Shown: positions 24,701 through 34,820, numbered from the stretch's first letter. The stretch is 64,000 bases of DNA from Mesorhizobium sp. STM 4661 (GCF_000359125.1 NZ_CAAF010000065.1:62001-126000), one strand, 5' to 3'. Numbers and translations: made by a program. Notes: generated by a model from the sequence alone, not told the origin.

Positions 24701-27700
24701 GCCCGCGCCGCACCGATGCCGGCGGCCGGATCGACCGGCTGCGCACCATACGCTTCACCTTCGACGGCGCGTCCTATACCGGCCATGCCGGCGATACGCT
24801 CGCTTCGGCCCTGCTGGCCAATGGCGTCACCCTGTTCGGACGCTCGTTCAAATATCACCGTCCGCGCGGCGTGCTGACATCTGGCGTCGAGGAGCCGAAC
24901 GCCCTGGTGACGGTGCTGCGCGGCGAGGTTCGCGAGCCCAACATCGCCGCGACCATGATCGAGATCCATGACGGGCTGACGGCCGTCAGCCAGAACCGCT
25001 TCCCGTCGCTTGCCTGGGACGTCAGCGCCATCAACCAGCTTGGCGGCAAGCTCCTGTCGGCCGGTTTCTACTACAAGACCTTCATGGGACCGGTGTTCGG
25101 CCCGCTGAAGGGCACGCGCTTCTGGATGTTCTGCGAGCATTTCATCCGCCGTGCCGCCGGTCTTGGCCGCGCCGGGACCGCTCCCGACACGGCGCGCTAC
25201 GAGCGCATGAACGCCTTCTGCGACGTGCTGGTGGTCGGTTCCGGCCCGGCCGGGCTGATGGCCGCCAAGGCCGCGGCCGATCAAGGCGCACGCGTCATCC
25301 TCGCCGAGCTCGAGCCGCATTTCGGTGGTTCGGCCAACTGGTCGGGCGAGGTGATCGACGACATGCCCGGGGCGGATTGGGCGGCTCGGGCCGCCGGCCA
25401 GCTCGAAGGCCATGACAATGTCCGCCTGCTGCCGCGCACCACGGTCTGGGGCTATTATGACGGCAACACGCTGGCCGCGCTCGAACGGGTCACCGACCAC
25501 AAGGAAAACCCCGGCAAGGGCGAGCCGCGCCATCGCTACTGGGCGATCCGCGCCAAGACGGTGGTGCTGGCCACCGGCTCCTTCGAGCGGCCCCTGGTGT
25601 TCCCGGGCAACGACCGGCCGGGCGTGATGCTGGCCTATGCCGGAGAACGCTATGCCAACGAGTATGGCGTGCTGCCGGGCGACAGGATTGCGCTGTTCAC
25701 CAACAATGACAGCGCCTATCGCGCAGCCCTGGCGTTGAAGAAGGCAGGAGCTGCGATCGTCGCCATTATCGACGTGCGCCCGGAGCTGTCGAGCGAGATG
25801 CGCAAGCTCGCCGGTGAAGCGGAGGCCGAGATCCTTTCCGGCCACGCCGTGGTCGCCACCGAAGGCGGCAAGGCGCTGTCCGGCCTCAAGGTGCAGCGCT
25901 TTGATATGGTGAGCGGCGCGCTGACCGGCGATGCACGCAGCATCCATGCCGATTGCCTGCTGATGTCGGGCGGCTGGTCGCCGACCATACATCTGGCCAG
26001 CCAGGCCGGCGCCAGGGCGGAATGGAATGCCGCCAGACAGGCCTTCCTGCCACCCAGGCCGACGCAGCGCTGGCCAACTCAACAATGGATTGGCGCCGGC
26101 GCCTTCACCGGCAGCTTCTCCACCGCCGAGGCCATCGCCGAAGGCCGCGCCGCCGGTCTTTCAGCCGCCGGAGCGGCAGGCGCGCTGTCGGCCTTGCCTT
26201 CCGTGGAGGCCGCGCCCGGCGATCCCGATCCGGCGCCAGTGTTCGAGATCAGAGCCAAGGGGAAAAGCTTTGTCGATTTCCAGCACGACGTGACGGCGGA
26301 GGATGTGCGGCTGGCGCATCGCGAAGGCTTCGTCTCGGTCGAGCATCTGAAGCGCTACACCACGCTCGGCATGGCGACCGACCAGGGCAAGATCTCCAAC
26401 ATTCCCGGCCTCGCCATCATGGCCGAGGCGCTCGGCAAGCCGATCCCGGAGGTCGGCACGACACGCTTTCGCCCACCCTTTTCGGCCGTGTCGATCGGCT
26501 CGCTGGCCGCGGAACGCTTCGGCGACATCAAGCCCGAGCGGCTGACGCCGATGCATGACTGGCACATCGCCAATGGCGCGACCATGTATTCGGCCGGTCT
26601 CTGGTATCGCCCGATGATCTATGGCCACGCCGGCGAAACGATCGAGCAGGCCTATGTGCGCGAAGCCAAGGCGACGCGCGAAAGCGCCGGCATCGTCGAT
26701 GTCTCGACACTGGGCAAGATTGCGGTGCAGGGTCCGGACGCGGCCGAGTTCCTCGATCGGGTCTACACCAACATGTTCTCGACGCTGGCCGTCGGCAAGG
26801 CACGCTATGGGCTGATGCTGCGCGAGGACGGCCTTGCTTTCGACGACGGCACCACCTGGCGGCTCGGCGAACAGGACTTCCTGATGACCACCACCACCGC
26901 CAATGCCGGCAAGGTGATGCAGCATCTGGAATATTTCCTGGACGTGATCTGGCCTGAGTTGAAGGTCCATGTCACCTCGGTGACCGACGAATGGGCGGGT
27001 GCCGCCATCGGCGGGCCGAAGGCCAGGCCAATTCTTGCTGCTTGCGTCACCGGCACCGCCGTCGACAACGCGGCATTGCCCTTCATGGGCATCGTGCGCG
27101 GCAAGATATCGGGCGTGCCTGTCATGATCTGCCGGCTCTCCTTCTCCGGCGAAATGGCCTTCGAGGTCTATTGCGGCGCCGGTTACGGCACCCATGTCTG
27201 GGAAGCGCTGATCGAGGCCGGCAAGCCGTTCGGGCTGGTCGCCTACGGGCTCGAGGCGCTTGGCACGATGCGCATCGAAAAGGGCCATGTCACCGGCGCC
27301 GAGATCGACGGCCGCACCACGGCACGCGATCTGCATCTCGACTGGATGCTGTCCAAGAAGAAGCCCTTCATCGGCTCGGCGATGATGGATCGCGAAGGCC
27401 TGATCGCGCCCGACCGGCTGGAACTCGTCGGCCTGATTGCGCTCGACAACCGGCCGCTCAACGGCGGCGCGCATGTCGTGGAAGTGCTCGACGAAGCCAA
27501 TCCGCACGATTCCATCGGCCACATCACGGCCTGCTGTTATTCGCCGGCGCTCGGCAAGCACATCGCGCTGGCGCTGGTCAAGGGCGGCAAGGCAAGGCAC
27601 GGCTCGCGAGCCTTTGTCTCCGATCCGCTGCGCAACCGGTTCGGGCCGATCGAGATCGTCTCCAACCACTTCTACGATCCGGACGGGAGCCGCATGCATG

Positions 27701-27705
27701 GTTGA
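24697..27705 (+). CDS. soxA: Sarcosine oxidase subunit alpha
   Basis: A 1002-residue subunit. The N-terminal part is a ferredoxin-like 2Fe-2S-fold domain lacking the cluster (TFDGASYTGHAGDTLASALL). The middle NAD-binding domain has VLVVGSGPAGLMAAKAA, and the C-terminal third is a GcvT-like tetrahydrofolate domain. This is the standard alpha-subunit order. I chose ATG 24697, which overlaps the soxD stop; a longer frame from 24583 lies inside soxD. It overlaps soxG by eight bases. The product gives glycine and methylene-tetrahydrofolate from sarcosine. Confidence 0.95.
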   Translation: MSPRRTDAGGRIDRLRTIRFTFDGASYTGHAGDTLASALLANGVTLFGRSFKYHRPRGVLTSGVEEPNALVTVLRGEVREPNIAATMIEIHDGLTAVSQNRFPSLAWDVSAINQLGGKLLSAGFYYKTFMGPVFGPLKGTRFWMFCEHFIRRAAGLGRAGTAPDTARYERMNAFCDVLVVGSGPAGLMAAKAAADQGARVILAELEPHFGGSANWSGEVIDDMPGADWAARAAGQLEGHDNVRLLPRTTVWGYYDGNTLAALERVTDHKENPGKGEPRHRYWAIRAKTVVLATGSFERPLVFPGNDRPGVMLAYAGERYANEYGVLPGDRIALFTNNDSAYRAALALKKAGAAIVAIIDVRPELSSEMRKLAGEAEAEILSGHAVVATEGGKALSGLKVQRFDMVSGALTGDARSIHADCLLMSGGWSPTIHLASQAGARAEWNAARQAFLPPRPTQRWPTQQWIGAGAFTGSFSTAEAIAEGRAAGLSAAGAAGALSALPSVEAAPGDPDPAPVFEIRAKGKSFVDFQHDVTAEDVRLAHREGFVSVEHLKRYTTLGMATDQGKISNIPGLAIMAEALGKPIPEVGTTRFRPPFSAVSIGSLAAERFGDIKPERLTPMHDWHIANGATMYSAGLWYRPMIYGHAGETIEQAYVREAKATRESAGIVDVSTLGKIAVQGPDAAEFLDRVYTNMFSTLAVGKARYGLMLREDGLAFDDGTTWRLGEQDFLMTTTTANAGKVMQHLEYFLDVIWPELKVHVTSVTDEWAGAAIGGPKARPILAACVTGTAVDNAALPFMGIVRGKISGVPVMICRLSFSGEMAFEVYCGAGYGTHVWEALIEAGKPFGLVAYGLEALGTMRIEKGHVTGAEIDGRTTARDLHLDWMLSKKKPFIGSAMMDREGLIAPDRLELVGLIALDNRPLNGGAHVVEVLDEANPHDSIGHITACCYSPALGKHIALALVKGGKARHGSRAFVSDPLRNRFGPIEIVSNHFYDPDGSRMHG

Positions 27706-28285
27706 GCGCCAATCACCGCTTGAGCCGGTGCTGCAGGCCGGCTCGCACGGCAATTTCGAGCATGGCGTGGACATTATCCTGTCCGAAACGCAGCCGGGAT
27801 CGATCGTGCAGCTCGCTGCTTGGCCGGGCGAGGAGAGGAGGCTGATATCGGGCATCCGCACGGTCACCGGCCTTGCCTTGCCCGATGGCGCCGGCGGCGG
27901 CAGCACTGACGGCGTCAAGTCGGTATTCGGCTTTGCGCCGGGAAAATTCACCGTCGTCGATGAGGCGGAAGGCCTGGCCTCGGCCTTTGCCGGTGTCGTC
28001 ACCCCGGCGATTGGCACGGTGACCGACCTGTCGCACGGCCGCACCGCGATCCGCATTGCCGGACCTAAGGCCGAATGGGTGCTGGCGAAATTCTTCGCCA
28101 TCGACTTCGCCCTGCCGGCCTTCCCGGTCGGCGCCGGTCGTTCGACCGTGCATCATGATGTCTTCGCGCAGATCCAGCGCACCGGCGCAGACCAGTTCGA
28201 CATCTATGTGTTCCGCTCGTTCGCGCGGTCGTTCTGGAAGGCGCTCTGCCATGCCAGCGAGGAAGTCGGCTACGAGGTGCAATAA
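27698..28285 (+). CDS. soxG: Sarcosine oxidase subunit gamma
   Basis: A 195-residue small subunit of heterotetrameric sarcosine oxidase. Family signs are SVFGFAPGKFTVVDEAEGL, VTDLSHGRTAIRIAGP and a C-terminal DIYVFRSFARSFWKAL. It starts at ATG 27698, overlapping the soxA stop by eight bases, and closes the operon; the next gene is 137 bases on. Confidence 0.93.
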   Translation: MVERQSPLEPVLQAGSHGNFEHGVDIILSETQPGSIVQLAAWPGEERRLISGIRTVTGLALPDGAGGGSTDGVKSVFGFAPGKFTVVDEAEGLASAFAGVVTPAIGTVTDLSHGRTAIRIAGPKAEWVLAKFFAIDFALPAFPVGAGRSTVHHDVFAQIQRTGADQFDIYVFRSFARSFWKALCHASEEVGYEVQ

Positions 28286-28422
28286 CACTCTCCCAGCCGC
28301 TTGGCACTATGGACTGACACAACTGCTGCTTGAGCCCGGGCCAGCAGGGAGGATAGATAGGAATCACGGGCCCTTGTCGGGGCAAGCGCCCGTTCAGGCA
28401 ACCGGTTCGACAATATCCTTCC

Positions 28423-29865
28423 ATGACCGCGGAGACTTCGGCGACAGCCACAACCCGCTTTGCCCCGGCGGGCGAGGCGTCGATGCTTTTGCCGGCGACG
28501 GTCGCCTGCGGCGTCTTCATGACCAGCCTCGACCAGAATGTCGTGGTGACCGCCCTGCCCGGCATCGGCGAAAGCCTTGCCCGGCCACCGAGCCAGCTTG
28601 GCTTGCTGATCACTGTCTATGTCGCGAGCCTGATCATTTCGATGCCGGTTGGCGGCTGGGCCGCGGACCGCTTCGGCCTGCGCAACGTCTACTGTTTCGC
28701 CTTGCTCGTCTTCGCCGTGGCCTCGGCGCTGTGCGGCCTGTCCAGCGACCTCTGGACGCTGGTCGCCTCGCGCGCCTTGCAAGGCTTCGGCGGCGCGCTG
28801 ATGGGAACGCTCGGCCAGGTCGTCATCCTCTCGAGCTTTCCGCGCGACCGCACGCTCAGGATCAACATGTACATTTCGCTGGCCGGCCAGTCGGGGCCAC
28901 TGGTCGGCCCGCTGGTCGGCGGCGCGCTCACCACCTACGTTTCCTGGCGCTGGATCTTCTTCATCAACGTCCCGTTCGCACTGACGGCCGCGCTGCTAGC
29001 GGCCTCGCTGTTCCCAACCACAACCAAGCCGGTTCGCACCTCATTCGACTTTCCGGGTTTTTTGCTCGTCGGCATCGGCATGGCGCTGCTCGTCTTCGGC
29101 ATGGATTCGCTTGCCGCCAGGGATGCCACCGGCGGCATCATCGCCGGCGAACTCGGGCTCGCCATCGCCATCCTTGCCGTGGCCGCCTTCTATTGCCTGC
29201 GCGCCCGCAATCCGCTGCTCGACCTCAATCTGCTGCGCATCCGCACGTTCCGCATCAGCTTCCTGACCGGTGGCGGTCTCGACACGATCGGCCTCAGCTC
29301 GGTCGTCTTCCTGCTGCCGCTGATGTTCCAGCTTGGTTTCGGCATGAGCGCCGTGCAGGCGGGATCGCTGACCTTCGTCGCCGCGATCGGCTCGCTGCTG
29401 ATGCGCTTCTTCATGCCGCGCGTCTTGAACCGTTTCGGCTTCCGGCGCGTGCTGATCTTCAACACGCCGGTTGCCGCTTGCCTGGTCGCCGGCTTTGCCT
29501 TGATGCAGGAGAGCGCTCCGACCTGGATCGTGCTCGCCTACATCTTCGTCTTCGGCATGTTCCGTTCGGTGCAATGGGCCTCGACCGGCAACCTCTCCTA
29601 TTCGGACATCGCGCCCGAGCAGCTGTCCCGCTTCAGCGCGCTCTATTACATATTATGGCAGCTTGCGGTGGCGATCAGCGTCGGCCTCGCGGCCGCGCTG
29701 CTGTCGCTTCTGGCCGGCGGCGGCCATGCGAGCATCAACGATTTCCGCGTCCTGTTCGTCATCGAAGGCCTGATCACGCTGTGCGCGCTGTTCGCCTATC
29801 TCAAGCTGACGCCGCAGGACGGTGCTCACGTCAGCGGCCATGGCGCGCCGGTCAATACCGAATAA
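28423..29865 (+). CDS. MFS transporter, DHA2 (14-TM) family
   Basis: A 480-residue inner-membrane transporter with about 14 hydrophobic segments. TSLDQNVVVTALPGIGESL near residue 28 is the D1 motif of DHA2 drug/H+ antiporters. GGWAADRFGLRNVY is the loop 2-3 signature, and LQGFGGALMGTLGQVV and GPLVGGALTTYVSWRWIF the antiporter motifs. The family exports drugs and small metabolites. It follows soxG after 137 bases and is convergent with the nitroreductase gene. The substrate is unknown; a link to sarcosine metabolism is only positional. Confidence 0.85.
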   Translation: MTAETSATATTRFAPAGEASMLLPATVACGVFMTSLDQNVVVTALPGIGESLARPPSQLGLLITVYVASLIISMPVGGWAADRFGLRNVYCFALLVFAVASALCGLSSDLWTLVASRALQGFGGALMGTLGQVVILSSFPRDRTLRINMYISLAGQSGPLVGPLVGGALTTYVSWRWIFFINVPFALTAALLAASLFPTTTKPVRTSFDFPGFLLVGIGMALLVFGMDSLAARDATGGIIAGELGLAIAILAVAAFYCLRARNPLLDLNLLRIRTFRISFLTGGGLDTIGLSSVVFLLPLMFQLGFGMSAVQAGSLTFVAAIGSLLMRFFMPRVLNRFGFRRVLIFNTPVAACLVAGFALMQESAPTWIVLAYIFVFGMFRSVQWASTGNLSYSDIAPEQLSRFSALYYILWQLAVAISVGLAAALLSLLAGGGHASINDFRVLFVIEGLITLCALFAYLKLTPQDGAHVSGHGAPVNTE

Positions 29866-29887
29866 GCAACCGAACCCGAAGGCCGCC

Positions 29888-30586
29888 TCACTTGGCGAAC
29901 GTCACCCACTCCTCGAGCGGCGCGCGGTCGGTGCGGAACTCGTTTTCGGGCTTGGACGTGTCCTCGTGGCCAAGCGCCATGCCGCAGACGACGATCTCCT
30001 CGTCGGGAATGTCGAGCACCGGCCTGATCTGCCGGTGATAGGGCGCGAAGGCTGCCTGCGGGCAGGTGTGCAGGCCCCGGCCCCGCGCCGCCACCATGAT
30101 GTTCTGCAGGAACATGCCGTAGTCGATCCACGACCCCTTGTTCAGCCGCCGGTCGACGGTGAAGATCATGCCCACCGGCGCGTCGAAGAAGACGAAGTTG
30201 CGGTCGTGCTGCGCGCGCATCTTGTCGACCTCGCGCCGGCCGATACCGAGCACGCCGTAGAGGCCGAAGCCATTCGCCCGACGCCTTGTGAGATAGGGTT
30301 CGAAGAACTGGTCGGGATAGTAGCGGTATTCGTCCCAGTCAGCCTTTTCGGCGCGGACGCCGGAATTGAGGATGGCGTCGGTAATCCGCTGCTTGACCTC
30401 GCCCTTGGTCACATAGACCCGCCAAGGCTGCATGTTGGTGCCCGAAGGCGCACGCGCCGCGACGGCCAGAATGGCGCGGATCGTGTCGTCGTCGACCATA
30501 TCGGGCAGGAATGCTCGTACCGAACGGCGCGAAGTGATCGCCTCGTCGACGATCGCCGTCGCAATCCGGGTATTGTCTTCCAGCAT
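29888..30586 (-). CDS. Nitroreductase-family FMN oxidoreductase
   Basis: A 232-residue FMN-dependent nitroreductase. RRSVRAFLP near residue 19 and ARAPSGTNMQPWRVYV near 45 are the FMN-binding segments; SWIDYGMFLQNIMVAARGRGLHTCPQAA contains the dimer helix. I took the ATG at 30586; the in-frame sequence upstream is rich in unlikely residues. The gene is divergent from the XRE-cupin regulator 143 bases away, which may control it. The family reduces nitro compounds, quinones or flavins with NAD(P)H; the substrate is unknown. Confidence 0.87.
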   Translation of the reverse strand: MLEDNTRIATAIVDEAITSRRSVRAFLPDMVDDDTIRAILAVAARAPSGTNMQPWRVYVTKGEVKQRITDAILNSGVRAEKADWDEYRYYPDQFFEPYLTRRRANGFGLYGVLGIGRREVDKMRAQHDRNFVFFDAPVGMIFTVDRRLNKGSWIDYGMFLQNIMVAARGRGLHTCPQAAFAPYHRQIRPVLDIPDEEIVVCGMALGHEDTSKPENEFRTDRAPLEEWVTFAK

Positions 30587-30729
30587 GGGCCGTCCCTTAA
30601 CGCCAGATACCGACGGACGCCCCCACTCGCCGTTCGCGGCCGAGCCTTTGCATGAACCGTCAAAATGGCGCAAGCGTTTCTTGTGACCCCATGAAAATCC
30701 CCTTGATTTTTTCACAGACTTGACCTCTC

Positions 30730-31371
30730 ATGAAATTTGTCACGCATTTTTCACCAAGAGCAATTTTTCATCGAGACCTGGCTTTGCCCTCAACCGCTAT
30801 CCGACCGGAACAGGAAAACGCCGAACGGCTGCTGGCCGGCGATATCAGGGCGCTGCGCAAGGCGCGCGGGCTGACGCTGGCCGAGATCGGCCTGAGGCTC
30901 GGCCGCTCGGTCGGCTGGGTCAGCCAGGTCGAGCGCGGCCTGTCGATCCCGTCCCTAGGCGATTTGCGCGCCTTCGCCGACCTGTTCGGCGTCCCGCTCA
31001 GCCTGTTCTTCAGCCATGACGTGCCGATCGAGAAGGAGCGTGGCGTCGTCGTGCGTGCCGGCAGCCGGCGCTCGCTTGGCACAAGCGAATCCGGCCTGGT
31101 GGAGGAGCTTCTGTCGCCCGATCTCGGCGGTAGTTTTGAGATGGTGCGCTCGATCTTCGCGCCGGGCGCGGAACTGAAGACCGAAGCGCGGCGGCCAACG
31201 GAGGAAGCTGGCTATGTCGCCTCCGGCATTTTCGAGATCGAGATTGCAGGCGTCTGGCACCGGCTCGGCGAAGGCGACTCCTTCCGTTTCGAGGGCAAGC
31301 CGTACCGCTGGCGCAATCCGGGTGCCGAGCCGGCAGTGGTCATCTGGGTGGTTTCGCCGCCTGTCTATTGA
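30730..31371 (+). CDS. XRE-cupin transcriptional regulator
   Basis: A 213-residue regulator. The XRE helix-turn-helix covers about residues 34-92 (DIRALRKARGLTLAEIGLRLGRSVGWVSQVERGLSIPSL), followed by a C-terminal cupin_2 sensor domain (about 145-212: SGIFEIEIAGVWHRLGEGDSFRF...PAVVIWV). Small-molecule-sensing XRE-cupin proteins often control amine or amino-acid catabolic genes. The four-gene demethylation operon starts 100 bases downstream in the same orientation, so it is the likely target. The start at 30730 is uncertain because the first 20 residues are atypical and an in-frame TTG lies at 30787. Confidence 0.85.
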   Translation: MKFVTHFSPRAIFHRDLALPSTAIRPEQENAERLLAGDIRALRKARGLTLAEIGLRLGRSVGWVSQVERGLSIPSLGDLRAFADLFGVPLSLFFSHDVPIEKERGVVVRAGSRRSLGTSESGLVEELLSPDLGGSFEMVRSIFAPGAELKTEARRPTEEAGYVASGIFEIEIAGVWHRLGEGDSFRFEGKPYRWRNPGAEPAVVIWVVSPPVY

Positions 31372-31376
31372 ACCAA

Positions 31377-31423
31377 TGCATGTCGCCCAAAAGTGCGTAG
31401 CGGTTTTGGGACAACGACATGCA
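31377..31423. repeat. Dispersed palindromic repeat, copy C
   Basis: TGCATGTCGCCCAAAAGTGC...GGTTTTGGGACAACGACATG is an imperfect inverted repeat between the XRE-cupin gene and the first gene of the demethylation operon. It is almost identical to the copy at 62176, and both sit just upstream of a start codon. Confidence 0.75.
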
Positions 31424-31470
31424 TCAAAACAAAATAGAAGCGCAACGCGCTTTGGGGTTTGGAGAAGAAC

Positions 31471-33924
31471 ATGGCCGGTTTGCCGACCACGGCACGCGTG
31501 GTGATCATCGGAGGCGGTGTCGTGGGCGCCTCCTCGCTCTATCACCTCGCCAAGGCGGGTTGGACCGACTGCGTGCTTCTGGAAAAGAACGAGCTGACAT
31601 CGGGCTCGACCTGGCATGCCGCCGGCAATGTGCCGACTTTCTCCTCGTCATGGTCGCTGATGAACATGCAGCGCTATTCGACCGAGCTCTATCGCGGGCT
31701 GGCCGACGCGGTCGACTACCCCATGAACTACCACGTCACCGGCTCGCTCAGGTTGGCTCACACAAACGAGCGGATGCAGGAATTCCAGCGCGCCAAGGGC
31801 ATGGGCCGCTACCAGGGCATGGACATCGACGTGGTCGGGCTGGACGAGATCAGGCGCCGCTATCCCTTCATCGAAACCCATGATCTGAAGGGCGCGCTCT
31901 ACGACCCGAGTGACGGCGACATCGACCCGGCGCAGTTGACCCAGGCGCTGGCCAAGGGCGCGCGCGACATGGGCGCGAAGATCATCCGCTTCTGCCCGGT
32001 GACCGGCGTGCGCCGCGACGGGGACGAATGGGTGGTTGTAACAGCGCAAGGCGAAATCCGCTGCGAGATCGTCGTCAACGCCGCCGGCTACCGTGCGGCC
32101 GAGGTCGGCCGGATGTTTGGCCGTGAGGTGCCGATGATGGTGATGAGCCATCAGTACATATTGTTCGAGGAAATCCCCGAACTGGCGGCCTGGTCGAAGG
32201 AACAGGGAAAGAAGTTGCCGCTGCTGCGCGACGTCGACACCTCCTACTATCTGCGCCAGGAAAAGACCGGCATGAATCTCGGCCCCTATGAGCGCAATTG
32301 CCGTGCCCATTGGGCAACCCATAACGATCCGATGCCGGAGGATTTCTCCTTCCAGCTCTTCCCCGACGATCTCGACCGTCTAGAGCACTACCTCGCCGAT
32401 GCCGTCGCCCGCGTGCCGATCCTCGGTACGGCCGGCCTGTCCAAGGTTATCAACGGTCCGATCCCCTACGCACCGGACGGCAACCCGCTGATCGGGCCGA
32501 CGCCCGGTGTGCCCAACGCGTTCGAGGCCTGCGTCTTTACCTTCGGCATCGCCCAAGGCGGCGGCGCCGGCAAGGTGCTGGCCGAATGGATCACCGAGGG
32601 CCAGACGGAATGGGACATGTGGTCCTGCGACCCGCGCCGCTTGACTTCATTCGCCGCCGCGCCGGACTATTGCGTGGCCAAGGGCATGGAGATCTACGGC
32701 AACGAATACGCCATCCAGTTCCCGCGCCATGCCTGGCCGGCCGGGCGCGACCGCAAGCTGTCGCCGATCCATGATCGCACTAGGGCGTTCGGCGCCCGCT
32801 TCGACGCCTATAATGGCTGGGAGCGCGCCACCTGGTACGCCGGGCCGGGCGACGACATTTCGGAAGAAGCCACTTTGACCTTCCGCCGTGATGGCCCCTG
32901 GCAGCAACGCGTTCACGAAGAATGCCTCGCCGTGCGCGACGCCGCCGGCATCCTCGACCTGCCCGGTTTTTCTCGGTTCAACCTCGAAGGTCCCCGCGCC
33001 GCCGAATGGCTGAGCCGACAGGTCACCGGTCTGGTGCCGAAGCCGGGCCGCATCGGCCTCGTCTACTTTTCCGACGACAAGGGCCGCATCGTCACCGAAA
33101 TGTCCGTCGTGCGCCACGGCGAGGACCAGATGACGCTGATCACCGCGGCGGTGGCGCAGTGGCACGATTTCGAATGGCTGAAATCGCGCATGCCCAAGGA
33201 TGCGCCGTTCAAGCTGATCGACCGGACGGAGGAATATTCGACGCAGATCCTCGCCGGCCCCAATTCGCGAACGATCCTCGCGGAGGTCTGCGCCGCCGAT
33301 CTTGCCCTGCCCTGGCTCACCCATCAGGAGACGACCATCGCCGGTCGCTGGGCGAAGCTGGTGCGCGTCTCCTTCGCCGGCGAGCTTGGCTGGGAAATCC
33401 ACACCAAGGTCGGCGACACCCCTACTGTCTTCGACGCCGTCTGGGCCGCCGGCCAGAAGCACGGACTGAAACCATTCGGCATGTACGCGCTGGACTCGCT
33501 CCGGCTCGAAAAGGGCTACCGCGCCTGGAAGGGCGACCTGTCGACAGATTACTCGATCCTGCAGGGCGGGCTGGAGCGCTTCGTCAAGTGGGAAAAGCCC
33601 GACTTCCGCGGCAAGGCGGCGCTGCTCAACGAAAAGCAGCAAGGCGTTAAGAAGCGCTTCGTCACGCTGGTCGTCGAAAATCCCGGCGATTGCGATGCGC
33701 CCTACATGTCGACGCTCTGGCATGATGGCAAGATCGTCGGCGAGACGACGTCGGGCGGCTGGGGCCATCGCATCGACAAGTCGATCGCGCTCGGCATGCT
33801 GCGCGCCGACCTCGTCGAACCCGGCACCGCGGTCGAGGTCGAGATCTTCGGCGACCGCTTCAAGGCGATCGTGCAAAAGGATGAACCGCTGTGGGATCCG
33901 AAAAACGAAAGATTGCGCGCATGA
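31471..33924 (+). CDS. FAD-dependent oxidoreductase/GcvT fusion, DMGDH-like N-methyl demethylase (first copy)
   Basis: An 817-residue flavoenzyme. The dinucleotide motif VVIIGGGVVGASSLYHLA is near residue 12. TSGSTWHAAG follows near 46, matching the dimethylglycine and sarcosine dehydrogenase site where a His binds FAD covalently. After a FAO_M linker, a GcvT tetrahydrofolate domain fills the C-terminal half (about 430-815). Such enzymes oxidise a tertiary or secondary N-methyl amino acid and give methylene-tetrahydrofolate. The ATG 31471 is preceded by GGAG. It is coupled (ATGA) to the homocysteine methyltransferase gene. The exact substrate is unknown. Confidence 0.88.
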   Translation: MAGLPTTARVVIIGGGVVGASSLYHLAKAGWTDCVLLEKNELTSGSTWHAAGNVPTFSSSWSLMNMQRYSTELYRGLADAVDYPMNYHVTGSLRLAHTNERMQEFQRAKGMGRYQGMDIDVVGLDEIRRRYPFIETHDLKGALYDPSDGDIDPAQLTQALAKGARDMGAKIIRFCPVTGVRRDGDEWVVVTAQGEIRCEIVVNAAGYRAAEVGRMFGREVPMMVMSHQYILFEEIPELAAWSKEQGKKLPLLRDVDTSYYLRQEKTGMNLGPYERNCRAHWATHNDPMPEDFSFQLFPDDLDRLEHYLADAVARVPILGTAGLSKVINGPIPYAPDGNPLIGPTPGVPNAFEACVFTFGIAQGGGAGKVLAEWITEGQTEWDMWSCDPRRLTSFAAAPDYCVAKGMEIYGNEYAIQFPRHAWPAGRDRKLSPIHDRTRAFGARFDAYNGWERATWYAGPGDDISEEATLTFRRDGPWQQRVHEECLAVRDAAGILDLPGFSRFNLEGPRAAEWLSRQVTGLVPKPGRIGLVYFSDDKGRIVTEMSVVRHGEDQMTLITAAVAQWHDFEWLKSRMPKDAPFKLIDRTEEYSTQILAGPNSRTILAEVCAADLALPWLTHQETTIAGRWAKLVRVSFAGELGWEIHTKVGDTPTVFDAVWAAGQKHGLKPFGMYALDSLRLEKGYRAWKGDLSTDYSILQGGLERFVKWEKPDFRGKAALLNEKQQGVKKRFVTLVVENPGDCDAPYMSTLWHDGKIVGETTSGGWGHRIDKSIALGMLRADLVEPGTAVEVEIFGDRFKAIVQKDEPLWDPKNERLRA

Positions 33925-34820
33925 AATCCGTCATCCTTACCGACGGCGGCATGGGCCAGGAACTGGTCCGCCGCAGCAAATCCGAGCCGACACCGCTATG
34001 GTCGGCCAGGGTGTTGATCGACGAGCCCGATCTGGTGCGCGACCTGCATGCGGAGTTCATTCGGGCGGGCGCCCGCGTCATCACCATCAACACCTACTCC
34101 GCGACACCCGAGCGCCTGGCGCGCGAGGGTGCGGAAGCGCTGTTCGAGCCGTTGCAAAAACGCGGCATCGAGCTCGCAATGCAGGCGCGCGACGACGCCG
34201 GCGACGTGGCCATCGCCGGCTGTCTGTCACCGCTGTTCGGCAGCTACGCGCCGGCGCTGACCATTTCCTTCCAGGAGACGCTCGACACCTACCGCCGTAT
34301 CGTCGCCGAGCAGGCTGATGGCGTCGACTTGTTCCTGTGCGAGACCATGGCCTCGGCCGAGGAAGCACGCGCCGCCGTCACCGCGGCCTCGGAAAGCGGC
34401 AAGCCAATATGGGTGTCGTGGACGCTCGCCGATCACGGCACGCCGCGCCTGCGCAGCGGCGAGGCTATAGCGGCAGCGACGAGCGCGCTCGGCGACCTGC
34501 CGGTCGCAGCCAGGCTGATCAATTGCTGCCGGCCTGAAGCGATCACTGCGGCACTACCCGAACTGATCGCTCTCGGCGGCCCGGTTGGCGCCTATGCCAA
34601 TGGCTTCACGTCGATCGAGGCGCTCAAGCATGGCACCACCGTGGACGTGCTGCACGCCCGCCACGATCTTGGCCCTGATGCCTATGCCGACCAGGCAATC
34701 GGCTGGGTCGAAGCCGGCGCCGGCATAGTCGGCGGTTGCTGTGAAGTCGGCCCGGCCCACATCGCCACTCTGCGCGACCGGCTAGAACAGGCCGGCTACC
34801 AAATCTCGGGAGTCGCATAA
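33921..34820 (+). CDS. Homocysteine S-methyltransferase family protein (betaine-homocysteine methyltransferase-like)
   Basis: A 299-residue TIM-barrel methyltransferase. TDGGMGQEL near residue 8 is the family start, LINCCRPEA near 206 holds one part of the Zn-thiolate site, and GGCCEVGP near 276 the Cys pair. The enzyme should move a methyl group from an onium donor (betaine, S-methylmethionine or a related compound) to homocysteine, making methionine. Its location between two DMGDH-like genes points to a quaternary-ammonium donor. It overlaps its neighbours by four bases and one base, so all four genes are one transcription and translation unit. Confidence 0.86.
   Translation: MKSVILTDGGMGQELVRRSKSEPTPLWSARVLIDEPDLVRDLHAEFIRAGARVITINTYSATPERLAREGAEALFEPLQKRGIELAMQARDDAGDVAIAGCLSPLFGSYAPALTISFQETLDTYRRIVAEQADGVDLFLCETMASAEEARAAVTAASESGKPIWVSWTLADHGTPRLRSGEAIAAATSALGDLPVAARLINCCRPEAITAALPELIALGGPVGAYANGFTSIEALKHGTTVDVLHARHDLGPDAYADQAIGWVEAGAGIVGGCCEVGPAHIATLRDRLEQAGYQISGVA

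Noticed and set aside
26161..28101. 646-codon open frame on the minus strand
   Set aside because: Antisense shadow of soxA and soxG, which have full family motifs on the plus strand.
23055..28285. Recent horizontal transfer of the sox operon
   Set aside because: Base composition, codon use and gene style match the neighbours; no mobility genes or attachment sites at its borders.
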